DNA of 64,000 nt, from positions 1 through 64,000 of the forward strand of contig CAJTYA010000013.1 of NCBI GenBank assembly GCA_910583985.1, read 5' to 3'. The notes below the pieces were generated by a model. It ran no database searches, was not told the DNA's origin, and saw nothing but the letters and a program-made list of their open reading frames with translations. Origin of the DNA: an uncultured Alistipes sp. (GTDB lineage Bacteria > Bacteroidota > Bacteroidia > Bacteroidales > Rikenellaceae). Each line of letters opens with the position of its first letter. Position 1 is the first letter of the stretch. Both the position numbers and the translations under genes were made by a program. Shown piece by piece: positions 19,372-27,747 of this stretch.

Positions 19372-19934
19372 AAGCCGAACCGATCCTTTTCGAAAAAGAG
19401 CGCTTCGCTGCGAAGCGACTCCCCCGCGAAGAATACATCGACTGCACGTTCCGCCACTGCGACTTCACCGGAGCGGACCTGCGGGGATGTTCGTTCGTCG
19501 AATGCCGTTTCGAACATTGCGACCTGAGCACGGCCCGATGGACGAATGCGACCCTGCGGGACGTCCTGTTCTCGGACAGCAAACTGCTCGGCGCCGCATT
19601 TTGCGATTGCAACCCGTTTCTCTGGTCGGCCGATTTCGAGGCGTGCCGGATGGATTTCGCGCTGCTCAACGGCATGAGGCTCAAAAAACAACGGTTCGTC
19701 CGCTGCCGGCTGCAACACGCCGATTTTTCGGGCGCGGACCTCGAAGGCGCCCTTTTCGACGAATGCGACCTCAGCGGGGCCGTATTCGAAAACTGCATGC
19801 TCGAAAAGGCCGACTTCTCCACGGCCCTCGGCTACTCTTTCGACCTGAGTGCGAACCGCATCCGGAAAGCCCGTTTCTCGCTGCCGGGCATCCGCGAACT
19901 GCTCGAACGCTACGGAATCGTCGTCGAACCGTAA
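19368..19934 (+). CDS. pentapeptide-repeat protein
   Basis: A 188-residue right-handed quadrilateral beta-helix protein made of A(D/N)LXX-type repeats, for example CDFTGADLRGCSFVECRF and HADFSGADLEGALFDECDLS. The repeats run from about residue 20 to 160 with one break at NPFLWSADFEAC. The C-terminal capping helix FSLPGIRELLERYGIVVE resembles that of Qnr/McbG-like proteins. Such proteins can mimic DNA and bind gyrase, but most chromosomal copies have no known function, and quinolone protection cannot be inferred from sequence alone. It begins inside the end of the acyl-CoA reductase gene by a 4-base ATGA overlap. Confidence 0.88.
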   Translation: MKAEPILFEKERFAAKRLPREEYIDCTFRHCDFTGADLRGCSFVECRFEHCDLSTARWTNATLRDVLFSDSKLLGAAFCDCNPFLWSADFEACRMDFALLNGMRLKKQRFVRCRLQHADFSGADLEGALFDECDLSGAVFENCMLEKADFSTALGYSFDLSANRIRKARFSLPGIRELLERYGIVVEP

Positions 19935-20097
19935 CCGAGCGCGGGGATTCCCACAGACGCTTCGCATCTTCGCCTCCGCCCGGTTTCCCCGTCCCGACAA
20001 AAACGAACGAGTTCGTTCTCGTACCCGGCACCCGTATCTTTGGACACTCCCGCCCGGCAAAAAGCAAGTCTGTTTGCTTTTTGCCCCCGCTTATTGC

Positions 20098-20105
20098 TAT
20101 CTTTG
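20098..20105 (+). promoter_or_regulatory. -7 box upstream of the pRiA4b ORF-3-like gene
   Basis: TATCTTTG, a perfect TAnnTTTG match 24 bases before the start codon at 20130. A 12-bp hairpin (GGCAAAAAGCAA / TTGCTTTTTGCC, 20056-20085) lies immediately upstream and may terminate the previous operon. A second perfect box (TATCTTTG) sits at 20035-20042. Confidence 0.6.
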
Positions 20106-20129
20106 TCCGCACCATTACCCCACAGACCC

Positions 20130-20639
20130 ATGTCCATCATCCTGCGACTGCGCATGTTCAGCGACGAGGACGATTGTTTCCTCCGCGACTACGAAATTCC
20201 CGCCGATTGCACGTTGAGCGATCTGTACGACCTGATCGTCGACGATCTCCGGTACCGGAAAGAGGGCCCGGTCTCGTTCTTCACGGCGGACGAGGCATGG
20301 AACAAACAGCGGGAATTCGCCGCGGAAAGGACGGCCGGCGACTCCGGACGGCAGCCGGACACGATGCACGACACGCGCCTGAGCGACGTGATCCGCCGTT
20401 TGGGCAACCGGCTCGTCTACCGTTTCGATCCGCTCGCAGAACGGGCCTACTACCTCGAAACGATCGAAGCGCTGCAACCGCAGCCCGGAGAACGCTACCC
20501 GCGCGTCATGTTTTCCAACGGAGAGGCGCCCGACCAGTTCGATCCCGAAAAACCGACCGGCAACCGGTCGATCTTCGACGAGGCGATGGATGATTTTTCC
20601 GAATTCGCAGGCAACGATTCCTATGGAGACGACGAATAG
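20130..20639 (+). CDS. plasmid pRiA4b ORF-3-like protein
   Basis: A 169-residue acidic protein related to the pRiA4b ORF-3 / IS1096 passenger family. The typical opening (LRLRMFSDEDDCFLRDYEI, a strand-rich domain fused to ubiquitin-like folds) and the central VSFFTADEAWNKQ and LVYRFDPLAERAYYLE blocks are present. The last 40 residues are Asp/Glu-rich. Its biochemical function is unknown. It overlaps miaA by 17 bases and so is likely co-translated; homologues in Bacteroidales often neighbour miaA. Confidence 0.8.
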   Translation: MSIILRLRMFSDEDDCFLRDYEIPADCTLSDLYDLIVDDLRYRKEGPVSFFTADEAWNKQREFAAERTAGDSGRQPDTMHDTRLSDVIRRLGNRLVYRFDPLAERAYYLETIEALQPQPGERYPRVMFSNGEAPDQFDPEKPTGNRSIFDEAMDDFSEFAGNDSYGDDE

Positions 20640-21549
20640 AAAAACCCTCGTCGTTCTGCTCGGCGCCACGGCGACCGGGAAAACGGAAACCTCCATCCGT
20701 CTGGCCCGCGCGTTCGGGTCGGAAATCGTTTCGTCCGATTCGCGGCAGATCTACCGCGAAATGAGCATCGGAACCGCCAAGCCGACCGCGGCCGAACTCG
20801 CCGCCGTGCCCCATCATTTCATCGGCACGCGCAGCGTGCGCGAAGACTATTCGGCCGGACGCTACGAGGAAGATGCGCTCGCATGCCTCGGCGAGCTGTT
20901 CGAACGACACGACGTGCTGTTTCTGGTCGGCGGATCGGGACTCTACATCGACGCGCTGTGCAACGGCATGGACGCCCTGCCCGAAGTCGATGCCGAACTG
21001 CGCCGCAAGCTCACCGAACAGGTCCGCAGCGAGGGCCTCGGCCCTCTGCTCGAACGCCTGAGGGAACTCGACCCCGAATATTACGAACGGATGGACCGAC
21101 ACAACCCCCAGCGGGTCGTCCGCGCACTGGAGGTCTGTCTGCAAAGCGGCCGGCCGTACAGCACTCTGCGCAAAGGGGCCTCCCGGCCGCGCCCGTTCGA
21201 CATCGTCCGGATCGGCATCCGCATGCCGCGGGCGGTGCTCTACGAACGGATCGACCGGAGGGTGGACATCATGATGGAGCAGGGACTCGAACAGGAAGCC
21301 CGTTCGCTGTACGGACTGCGCGACTGCAACGCCCTGCAAACGGTAGGCTACCGCGAACTGTTCGACTGGTTTGACGGCAAAATCACGCGGGGAAAGGCCG
21401 TCGAACTCATCAAGCGCAACAGCCGCCGCTACGCCAAACGGCAGGAAACATGGTTCGGGCGGGACGAACGCACCCGTTGGTTCGAGGGCGGGCCGACCTG
21501 CGCCGAAGCCGTCGAAAAATACCTGCGGGACACGTTGCGGCTCCCGTAG
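20623..21549 (+). CDS. miaA: tRNA dimethylallyltransferase MiaA
   Basis: A 308-residue enzyme that transfers dimethylallyl from DMAPP to N6 of A37 in tRNAs reading UNN codons. The P-loop GATATGKT is at residues 14-21, and SSDSRQIYREMSIGTAKP, the conserved Asp-x-x-x-x-x-Tyr region, follows; VGGSGLYIDAL and the late LIKRNSRRYAKRQETWF motif are intact. The ATG at 20623 lies inside the end of the preceding gene. The first tRNA downstream, tRNA-Leu(UAA), is a predicted substrate class. Length is normal. Confidence 0.96.
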   Translation: METTNRKTLVVLLGATATGKTETSIRLARAFGSEIVSSDSRQIYREMSIGTAKPTAAELAAVPHHFIGTRSVREDYSAGRYEEDALACLGELFERHDVLFLVGGSGLYIDALCNGMDALPEVDAELRRKLTEQVRSEGLGPLLERLRELDPEYYERMDRHNPQRVVRALEVCLQSGRPYSTLRKGASRPRPFDIVRIGIRMPRAVLYERIDRRVDIMMEQGLEQEARSLYGLRDCNALQTVGYRELFDWFDGKITRGKAVELIKRNSRRYAKRQETWFGRDERTRWFEGGPTCAEAVEKYLRDTLRLP

Positions 21550-21841
21550 CCGTCGCTCCCGCAACCCCGACACCTCGTCGCAGACCGAACGCCGCCGGCC
21601 GACGATCCCCCCTCCTTCGCGAACGACCCAACGGACTCCGCCGGTCCGGCCGCAGCGGCAACCCATCGCCGCTGCGCGTATCCGGACACCTTTCATGCGA
21701 CTGCCCCGAAAAGAACGGGCATCGCTCCCGGTCCGCACGATCGGTCCCCGACAAAACGCTTTCCGCCGGAACAGCGACACAACGAAACCGGCGAACCTCA
21801 CCAAGATCCGCCGGTCGTCGAAAGTCGAGGGAAAACACGCA

Positions 21842-22891
21842 TCACTGCACGCCGAGAAACCGGAACGGAGCCGAAGCAACGAATTGCGAAGCGGTATTGC
21901 CGGCATAGGTTTTACCGCCTTGCAGGTCGAGCTTTTTCACCGGAGCACCCTCCGAAAAGTCGACATCGTCGAACTCCACCCAGAATACATTGGGTTCGGT
22001 CGTGGACTCGTAGAAATAAATCCTGTTTTTCTGGTCGGCGACCGTTCTCCAGCGGGTCGAGGAGATATTGGGCTCGCCGGGCGTACTGATGCCCAAGGGT
22101 ACCGAAGTGTTGCGGATCACGCTGAACACGCCCGCCACGGCTTCCCGCATGTCGCTCGTCTGAGGAATGGCATGGATGTAGAACGACGCCCTGACGAAGC
22201 GGTCCGAAGCCCGGTTGGTCCCCGGCAGGAATACCGTCCCGCCGATGCCTTTCCAGTAATCATTCAGGGCCAACTGCTGGTCGAATACCGGAGAATTGGT
22301 CATCACCCGGTAGGAACGGTCGTGGTGGATGCGCAATTTTCCGTCGATGTATTCGAAAATGGCATTATCGCCCGCAGCGTCGGAAATCGACAGATGCAGC
22401 GTGGCCATCCGCGACCCGTCGGGCATCTTGTCCGAAACGACTTCGAACGCTCCGGTCTGCATGGCGGCGACGGCTTCGTCCACCGTAGCGAAATTATCTA
22501 GCATATACTGCACCCAAGCGGAGATCGACAATGCGGGTTTCCGGCCGTCCCATTTCGGATAGACGGACTCGGCCAGCCACAGCAGATTGGCTACCAGTCC
22601 CTTTTCGTTCATCCCGTCGGTGCTGCAAATATCGTAGGCCGAAGCGACCACGCTGCCGTATCGGGAGGTCCATTTCATCGGGTCGCTCCCCACTTCGCCG
22701 TTGCGCTCCATGCCGCGGGGAAAAATCCACAGGTCGGTGCGGGGGTCTTCCGTCCAGTCCATCGAGCGGGCGGTGATAACGGTTTGCTGCGGGCCTTCGT
22801 AGACCACTCTGGTACAGGCATCGGCCCTGAAAGAGGCCGTGCCGGCCGCAGCGGTCAGGGCAGCGGCCACAATCGCATAATGCTTTTTCAT
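21842..22891 (-). CDS. choloylglycine hydrolase family protein (bile salt hydrolase / penicillin V acylase-like)
   Basis: A 349-residue exported N-terminal nucleophile hydrolase. After signal cleavage the mature protein would start at C26 (SFRADA^CTRVVYEG). The spacing of catalytic residues fits the family: R42 at Cys+16 and D45 at Cys+19 (TARSMDW), then the Asn in VMTNSPVFD. Other conserved parts are GMNEKGLVANLL and GGTVFLPGTNRASDRFVRA. Family members deconjugate bile salts or hydrolyse penicillin V and N-acyl homoserine lactones; sequence alone does not decide between these. Periplasmic or surface location is typical for Bacteroidota. No partner genes are nearby. Confidence 0.88.
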   Translation of the reverse strand: MKKHYAIVAAALTAAAGTASFRADACTRVVYEGPQQTVITARSMDWTEDPRTDLWIFPRGMERNGEVGSDPMKWTSRYGSVVASAYDICSTDGMNEKGLVANLLWLAESVYPKWDGRKPALSISAWVQYMLDNFATVDEAVAAMQTGAFEVVSDKMPDGSRMATLHLSISDAAGDNAIFEYIDGKLRIHHDRSYRVMTNSPVFDQQLALNDYWKGIGGTVFLPGTNRASDRFVRASFYIHAIPQTSDMREAVAGVFSVIRNTSVPLGISTPGEPNISSTRWRTVADQKNRIYFYESTTEPNVFWVEFDDVDFSEGAPVKKLDLQGGKTYAGNTASQFVASAPFRFLGVQ

Positions 22892-23104
22892 AAAGAAATC
22901 GGTTTAGAGGTATTTTCCCGCTGCCCTCCAATGTTCGGGCCACTCGGTCGCGGCACGGCCGTTTTTCGACCGTCCCCCCCCAAAAAATCGTCTTTCACGG
23001 ACCGTCTTTCAAGACGGGAAAGGACTCCTTCCGAGTCCCGGACCGGAAGAAAGACATGCCGCGCCATGAAAGGCGGAGAGAGTCGGGAGGCATACGATTG
23101 CCAG

Positions 23105-23143
23105 AAAAAAGAGAAACGCCTGTGCGATCCGGATCGCACAGGC
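23105..23143 (-). terminator. intrinsic terminator of tRNA-Leu
   Basis: A perfect 26-bp palindrome (GCCTGTGCGATCC / GGATCGCACAGGC, 23118-23143). On the minus strand it is followed by GTTTCTCTTTTTT, and it begins 13 bases after the 3' end of the tRNA. Confidence 0.85.
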
Positions 23144-23155
23144 ATTTCTCTCTCG

Positions 23156-23241
23156 TACTCGGAGCGGGAATTGAACCCGCACAAACCTTTCGGTTTATCG
23201 GATTTTAAGTCCGACGCGTCTACCGGTTCCGCCATCCGAGC
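23156..23241 (-). tRNA. tRNA-Leu (anticodon UAA)
   Basis: An 86-nt tRNA on the minus strand with a long variable arm, as expected for Leu. The anticodon stem-loop is TCGGA-CTTAAAA-TCCGA, giving anticodon UAA, and the T-arm is CGGGTTCAATTCCCG. The acceptor stem is GCTCGGA / TCCGAGT, with a G-U pair at the first position. The 3' CCA is not encoded. Confidence 0.95.
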
Positions 23242-23547
23242 CTTCTTCCGGCCATAAGGCCGCGTATCGGAAGTGCGGCAAATATAAGGCATATCCGCTT
23301 GAAATGCAAATCGCGCCTTTTGCAGGACCGCGATTTCCGCACTCGTTCCCTCCCCGGCACAACCCGCCGAGGAACGTCGTTCCTACGCCCCGCGCAAAAG
23401 AAATCGTCTGTACGTCGAAAGACGCGACCGCACGCGACGACGCCCCGAAACAGAACGTATGCCGCGCCCCCGGATAACCGCACGCGGCGGAACGAACGCC
23501 CTCCGGCATCCTGCCCCCCACGGCTCGAAACAGCATGCCGTCCGCCG
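23242..23547. other. intergenic region upstream of tRNA-Leu
   Basis: This should contain the tRNA promoter close to 23242-23300 (locally A/T-rich); no perfect -7 box is seen. No gene is supported. Confidence 0.4.
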
Positions 23548-23898
23548 TCAAAACGAACCGCCGGGCATCTTCTCCGGTTCCAGAGACAGCAATCCGTTCA
23601 GTTCGTCCTCCACATCGCCCGACCCGCGTTCCGAGAGGCAGCGTTCGATACGCATGAGCCGGCGACGATACATTTCCAACGCCTTCTCAAAATCCGATTT
23701 TTCCTCGGCGGTCGCCACACGGGCCTGCACATACGCGTCGGGCAGACAGCCTTCCGTTTCGAAACGGCTCGACGAAAGCAGAAAGTTCACGTACAGGCAA
23801 CCCGAATCGGACTCTTCGAAAATCGCATACACCGGCTCCGCCTCGGCCGACTCGTCGCCGAACACGTAGAGTTCTCCCTTTTGCAGATTCATCATCAT
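23548..23898 (-). CDS. small hypothetical protein
   Basis: A 116-residue soluble acidic protein that I do not recognise. It starts at one of three consecutive ATG codons (23890-23898), continues NLQKGELYVFGDESAEAEPVY and has a helical second half with EEKSDFEKALEMYRRRLMRIERCLS, possibly a coiled coil. No signal peptide or membrane segment is present. Codon use is coherent and the reading frame continues through distinct beta and helical parts, so I consider it real. No operon partner is evident; the frame could be extended upstream, but the extension has no gene-like character. Confidence 0.6.
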   Translation of the reverse strand: MMMNLQKGELYVFGDESAEAEPVYAIFEESDSGCLYVNFLLSSSRFETEGCLPDAYVQARVATAEEKSDFEKALEMYRRRLMRIERCLSERGSGDVEDELNGLLSLEPEKMPGGSF

Positions 23899-24626
23899 TC
23901 GATCTATTTTAATTAACCGTACAGACACGACAGGCGACCGATCCGGGCGGGAACCTTCCTTCTCCCGGCCTTTCCGTTCCCCGACCGTGCAAAAGAGCGG
24001 GCCCGTTCTTCGCACGAACGCGAACCCTCCCGAAGCGAAGGCTTCCACAGCCGATTCCACCGTTCGAAAACACGCATAAACAAAAGATTATTTGAAATTA
24101 CACAACGAAAGACATCCCCCGGCATCCGATCCTCGAATGCAATTTATCCCGCTCTCTGACATTCGGGCAAAACCCTGAATGTCAACTCTCCCAAACGAAA
24201 AAACACGCACCGCCACGCCGGCGGCTCCCGTCCGCAGCCGCACGGAAGACCGGAACGAAACACCGCTCCGCACCGTGTACGAAAACGCCGGAAGCGAAGC
24301 GGCGGACAAAGCCGCTCCTTTCGGCCGCGTTTCATACCGGTGTCCGGAAAAAGGTTCATCGCAAACCGAGAAAACGCCGCTCCGACGAACGAATCCTCTT
24401 CTTTCCGCCGCAGCTTCGCCGAATTTCCGCCCCGCCGGAGGGCCGATCTCACTGAAAATTCGGCCGGAGAGACCGGCATTTCCCGTTCAAACGGGAATCG
24501 GGGCAACCTTCTCCGCACCCGTTCGTCACAGCCTCCCTCCGAACGCGTCCGCAAACGAAACGGCGAGCGTCGGAGGCCGCCTCCCGGATCGGCACGAAAT
24601 CTGCTCCGTATCCTACGAAAAAACGT
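23899..24626. other. 728-bp intergenic region
   Basis: This includes an A/T-rich stretch (about 24068-24110) and otherwise GC-rich sequence. Several open frames run through it, but none has recognisable protein features. I see no tRNA, terminator or strong promoter box. Confidence 0.45.
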
Positions 24627-24953
24627 ATGGTTACACACAACGTACACACCCATCGCTTCGAGTTGCACAGCGGGCGCAACGATACGCCTTTCATCGAGTA
24701 CATTCCGACGGAAAACGGCATGATCATCACCCGCACGTGGGTTCCCCGCATCCTCGAAGGACTGGGCATCGCCTCGATGCTGACGCGGCACGTGCTCGAC
24801 TATGCGCGGGAAAGAGAGCTGAGGATCGTGCCCGCATGTTCGTTCACGCAGGTCTACCTGAAACGCCATCCCGAATACGCCGGTCTCGTGGAGGAGGAGG
24901 AAATGCCCCGAAGCAAAAAACGGCGCCGTGCGGATTCGAAAAAGATGCGGTAA
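24627..24953 (+). CDS. small GNAT-like N-acetyltransferase (YjdJ/GTN1 type)
   Basis: A 108-residue protein of the short Gcn5-related acetyltransferase family. It has the Ile-Glu-Tyr opening (TPFIEYIPTENGMIITRTWV), the acetyl-CoA loop region (GLGIASMLTRHVLDYARERE) and the conserved C-terminal CSFTQVYLKRHPEYAGLV. The end is an unusually basic tail (RSKKRRRADSKKMR). Substrates of these small enzymes are generally unknown. The start is the ATG directly before the conserved beta-strand; no ribosome binding site is evident. Confidence 0.82.
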   Translation: MVTHNVHTHRFELHSGRNDTPFIEYIPTENGMIITRTWVPRILEGLGIASMLTRHVLDYARERELRIVPACSFTQVYLKRHPEYAGLVEEEEMPRSKKRRRADSKKMR

Positions 24954-25023
24954 AAACGAACGGACGAACCTCACTGTCCTCGGACGACGATCCGCCCGGA
25001 CGACGCGGCGACCGCGGTCCGAA

Positions 25024-25058
25024 ACGAAAAAAGCCGTTTCCCCGAAGAGAAACGGCTT
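25024..25058 (-). terminator. intrinsic terminator of the TIM-barrel paralogue pair
   Basis: A 10-bp stem (AAGCCGTTTC / GAAACGGCTT) with an 8-nt loop. On the minus strand it is followed directly by TTTTTTCG, 20 bases after the stop codon at 25078. Confidence 0.85.
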
Positions 25059-25077
25059 GCGGAAAACGGGCGGAGCC

Positions 25078-26289
25078 CTACCACATATAGATCACGGCAT
25101 CGCCCGGATCGACCTCCATCACGCCCTTGTAGGCGTCGGACGGGACGATCGAACCGTCTTTGAGAATCCGTTTGACCGAGGGTCCCGCATAGAACGTCAG
25201 CTTCATACTCTTGAGGTAATCCCGATTGACGATCACCAGAAACGTGCGGCCCCCGTTTTCGAGCTGCGAGACGACGGCTCCCGTCCCCTCGGTTTCGAGC
25301 ACCTTGACCGGTTCGGGCAGCGCGGTCAGCCGGACGGTCTTGCGCGGAATCTTCGGCCCCGTATGGCGCACCCAGTTCACCTTCGCCCCCAGAAAGACGC
25401 CCGAAAGATTGCGCAGCTCCTCGTTCATGGCCTTCACGCGGTCGTAAGCCTCCGTGCGCTTGCCGTCCAGACCGATGGGACCGAACTGGAAATCCCAATG
25501 GGAATCGCCGGCCGGCGTCCAATAGGTGAAATACTGCAACCCCTGCGCTCCGTAAGCCAGATTGCTGTACATCTGCAGCCGCAGCATGGCCATCGTCGGA
25601 ACGGGGTAGGGCCCGTGTGCCGTCGCCAGCGCGAAAGCCCAGAAATCCTTGCCCGCCTTTCTGGCTTCGTCGGCGAACTCTTCGAGGTTCTCGTACCACT
25701 CGGCCTTGAGCCCGTCGTAGGTAACGGGGTAGTGGTCGAAGGAGAGGAACTGAAGCGGTACCTCCTTGTCGAAACGCGACACATAGTCGCGGTAATCCTT
25801 GGCCCCCAGCGCATCGAAATGCTCCTGAGGACCGGTCGGAAACAGGTTCAGGTAGCAGAAATGATCGTCATCCGCCGCCCGGATCCGTTTCGCCCATTCG
25901 CCCAATGCGGCGAAATCGCTGCACAGCGGCTCGTCGCGCAGGAAATAACCGGCCAGCGCGGGATGGTTCTTGAAACGGGCGACCGTCTTTTCCGGCTCGG
26001 AGCGCAATTCGGCACAGGTAATAATCTGTTTGATGCCGACCTTCCGCGCCACGTCGAGCGCCTTGGCCACCTGTTCGGCCGTACCGTAAAAGCTGAAGTT
26101 ATGAGTGAAGCCGGCCTCTTTCAGCTCCCGGAACCGTTCGACGGTGGTCTCCTCGGCCGGAATGCCGTGCCATGCGAGGATGGGCATTTCGCCGGTCGGT
26201 TCGAGTTTCTCCTGCGCCCGGAGCTGCACGCTCCCGCCGAGCGTCGCCAAAGCGGCAAGACTCAGCAGGCATTTGTTCTTAAGGTTCAT
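25078..26289 (-). CDS. secreted TIM-barrel glycoside-hydrolase-like protein (copy 2)
   Basis: A 403-residue exported protein (signal peptide about 1-25). Sequence features suggest a (beta/alpha)8 barrel related to GH42/DUF4434-like hydrolases: MPILAWHGIPAEETT, HPALAGYFLRDEP with its acidic pair, LQFLSFDHYPV, and GAQGLQYFTYWTP, followed by a C-terminal beta domain (about 310-403). The Glu in FLRDEP and acidic residues near SFDHYP are candidate catalytic residues. The exact family and substrate are not recognised. It is clearly a tandem duplicate of the gene just upstream, sharing motifs throughout, with 26 bases between the two, so they form one operon. Confidence 0.72.
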   Translation of the reverse strand: MNLKNKCLLSLAALATLGGSVQLRAQEKLEPTGEMPILAWHGIPAEETTVERFRELKEAGFTHNFSFYGTAEQVAKALDVARKVGIKQIITCAELRSEPEKTVARFKNHPALAGYFLRDEPLCSDFAALGEWAKRIRAADDDHFCYLNLFPTGPQEHFDALGAKDYRDYVSRFDKEVPLQFLSFDHYPVTYDGLKAEWYENLEEFADEARKAGKDFWAFALATAHGPYPVPTMAMLRLQMYSNLAYGAQGLQYFTYWTPAGDSHWDFQFGPIGLDGKRTEAYDRVKAMNEELRNLSGVFLGAKVNWVRHTGPKIPRKTVRLTALPEPVKVLETEGTGAVVSQLENGGRTFLVIVNRDYLKSMKLTFYAGPSVKRILKDGSIVPSDAYKGVMEVDPGDAVIYMW

Positions 26290-26315
26290 TCCGATTCGTT
26301 TTATCGTTCCGACAT

Positions 26316-27530
26316 TCAGTACATATAGATCATTGCATCGCCCGGTTCGACCATCACCGTATCGGAGTAGACCGAAGCGGGCACGATGGAGCCGTCCTTG
26401 AGGATGCGTTTCATACCGGGGGCGAGTCCGATGGTCAGTTTCATCCGCTTTCTGAAATCGCGGTTCACGATCACCAGAAAACGGTTGTCGCCGTTGCGCA
26501 GTTGGGACACCACGGCGCCCGGACCCTCCGTTTCGAGGTATTTCACGCCTTCGGGCAATTCTTCGAGCCGCCGGGTCCCCTGCGGGATCGTATCGCCCGT
26601 ATGGTTCACCGCAACCACCTCCGAACCGAGGAACACGCCGGAGAGCGCCTTGATCTCCTCGTTCATCGTCTTGATCTTGTCGTAGACGTCGGTACGCTTG
26701 CCGTCCAGACCGATGGGACCGTGATGGAAGTTCCAGTTGGGATTCTTACCCGGCGTCCAATAGGTGAAATACTGAATGCCCTGCGCCCCGTAGGCCAGAT
26801 CGCTGTATACCTGAAACCGGAGCTGCGCCAGATCGGGAATCGGGTAGGGCGTGTGCGCCGTCGTCAGGGCGAAAGCCCAGAAAGGCTTTCCTGCCTTGCG
26901 GGCCTCGTCCGAAAAGATTTCGAGGTTTTCGTACCATTCGCCCCGGTACGTGTCGCCCACGACGGGGTAGTGGTCGAACGAAAGCAGTTGCAACGGCACC
27001 TCCCGGTCGAAACGCTGGACGTAATCGCGGTAGCTGTCGGCCTTGAGCACCTCCAGCGGAGCGTAATTCGGGAACAGATTCAGATAGCAGAAATGCGCGT
27101 CGTCGGTAGCCCGGATGCGTGCCGCCCATTCGCCCAGTTCGGCGAAATCGGCACAACTGGGTTCATCGCGCAGAAAATAACCGGCCACGGCGGGATGGTT
27201 CATAAAACGCCGGACGGTCGCTTCGGGATCCTTTTTCAATTCGGGACAGGAGACGATCAGCTTGATGCCGACCTGCTGCGCCACATCGAGCGCCCGTTGC
27301 ATCGCATCGGCATCGGGGTAGCCTTCCGAAAAATGGTGCGTGATACCCGTCTCCTTGAGTTCGAGAAAACGCTCCGGCGTCGTGCTGTCGGAGGGGATGC
27401 CGTACCAAGCCAGAATCGGCATCTCGCCCTCGGCCTGCAACTTGACGACCGTCTCTGCTTCGTCCGTCGCGGAAGAACAACCGTACATGCAGCACAGAGC
27501 CAACAAGGGGAGCAAAAACAATTTCTTCAT
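26316..27530 (-). CDS. TIM-barrel glycoside-hydrolase-like lipoprotein (copy 1)
   Basis: A 404-residue paralogue of the next gene, but with a lipobox (CCMYGCSSA), so it is anchored in a membrane and probably exposed at the cell surface. It shares MPILAWYGIPSDSTTP, HPAVAGYFLRDEPSC, LQLLSFDHYPV and GAQGIQYFTYWTP and the C-terminal LKDGSIVPASVYSDTVMVEPGD. The pattern of a lipidated and a soluble exported copy side by side suggests a division between surface and periplasm or secretion. The promoter is at 27563-27570, giving a leader of about 26 bases. Confidence 0.72.
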   Translation of the reverse strand: MKKLFLLPLLALCCMYGCSSATDEAETVVKLQAEGEMPILAWYGIPSDSTTPERFLELKETGITHHFSEGYPDADAMQRALDVAQQVGIKLIVSCPELKKDPEATVRRFMNHPAVAGYFLRDEPSCADFAELGEWAARIRATDDAHFCYLNLFPNYAPLEVLKADSYRDYVQRFDREVPLQLLSFDHYPVVGDTYRGEWYENLEIFSDEARKAGKPFWAFALTTAHTPYPIPDLAQLRFQVYSDLAYGAQGIQYFTYWTPGKNPNWNFHHGPIGLDGKRTDVYDKIKTMNEEIKALSGVFLGSEVVAVNHTGDTIPQGTRRLEELPEGVKYLETEGPGAVVSQLRNGDNRFLVIVNRDFRKRMKLTIGLAPGMKRILKDGSIVPASVYSDTVMVEPGDAMIYMY

Positions 27531-27562
27531 GGAGTTCGTTTTTTAAGTGGGTTAATGTCCCT

Positions 27563-27570
27563 CAAAGATA
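27563..27570 (-). promoter_or_regulatory. -7 box of the TIM-barrel paralogue operon
   Basis: TATCTTTG on the minus strand, a perfect TAnnTTTG match, between the start codon at 27530 and the terminator hairpin at 27595. Confidence 0.65.
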
Positions 27571-27594
27571 AAAAATTAATCGGGAAAACATACG

Positions 27595-27647
27595 CGAATC
27601 CGGATAACGGAGCGCATCAGGTCGATGCGCTCCGTTATCCGGATTCG
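27595..27647 (-). terminator. 24-bp perfect hairpin
   Basis: Arms 27595-27618 and 27624-27647 pair perfectly around the 5-nt loop AGGTC. It lies 100 bases past the stop of the gene at 27748, behind another hairpin. The inner arms (ACGGAGCGCAT) are identical to those of the hairpin at 29101-29131. The U-tract is weak, so termination is inferred from position. Confidence 0.6.
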
Positions 27648-27681
27648 GTCCGTCCGTCTCTCACCGCATGAAAATATCGGG

Positions 27682-27707
27682 GCAAACGAACGGGACCGTT
27701 CGTTTGC
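27682..27707 (-). terminator. hairpin after the 27748 gene
   Basis: A 12-bp stem (GCAAACGAACGG / CCGTTCGTTTGC) with almost no loop, 41 bases after the stop codon. It forms a double terminator with the larger hairpin downstream. Confidence 0.6.
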
Positions 27708-27747
27708 GAGACGATCAATCGATCTTAAAACACTTCTCGCACGAGGG

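Noticed and set aside
19368..19934. The pentapeptide-repeat protein considered as a quinolone-resistance (Qnr) determinant
   Set aside because: Only the general fold and cap are shared; chromosomal pentapeptide proteins are common and resistance cannot be concluded from this sequence.
22888..23292. A 134-codon minus-strand frame over the tRNA-Leu
   Set aside because: It runs through the tRNA and its terminator.
27595..27647. The long inverted repeats considered as insertion-sequence ends
   Set aside because: Each repeat is a hairpin on its own, no transposase gene lies between them, and no target-site duplication is visible.
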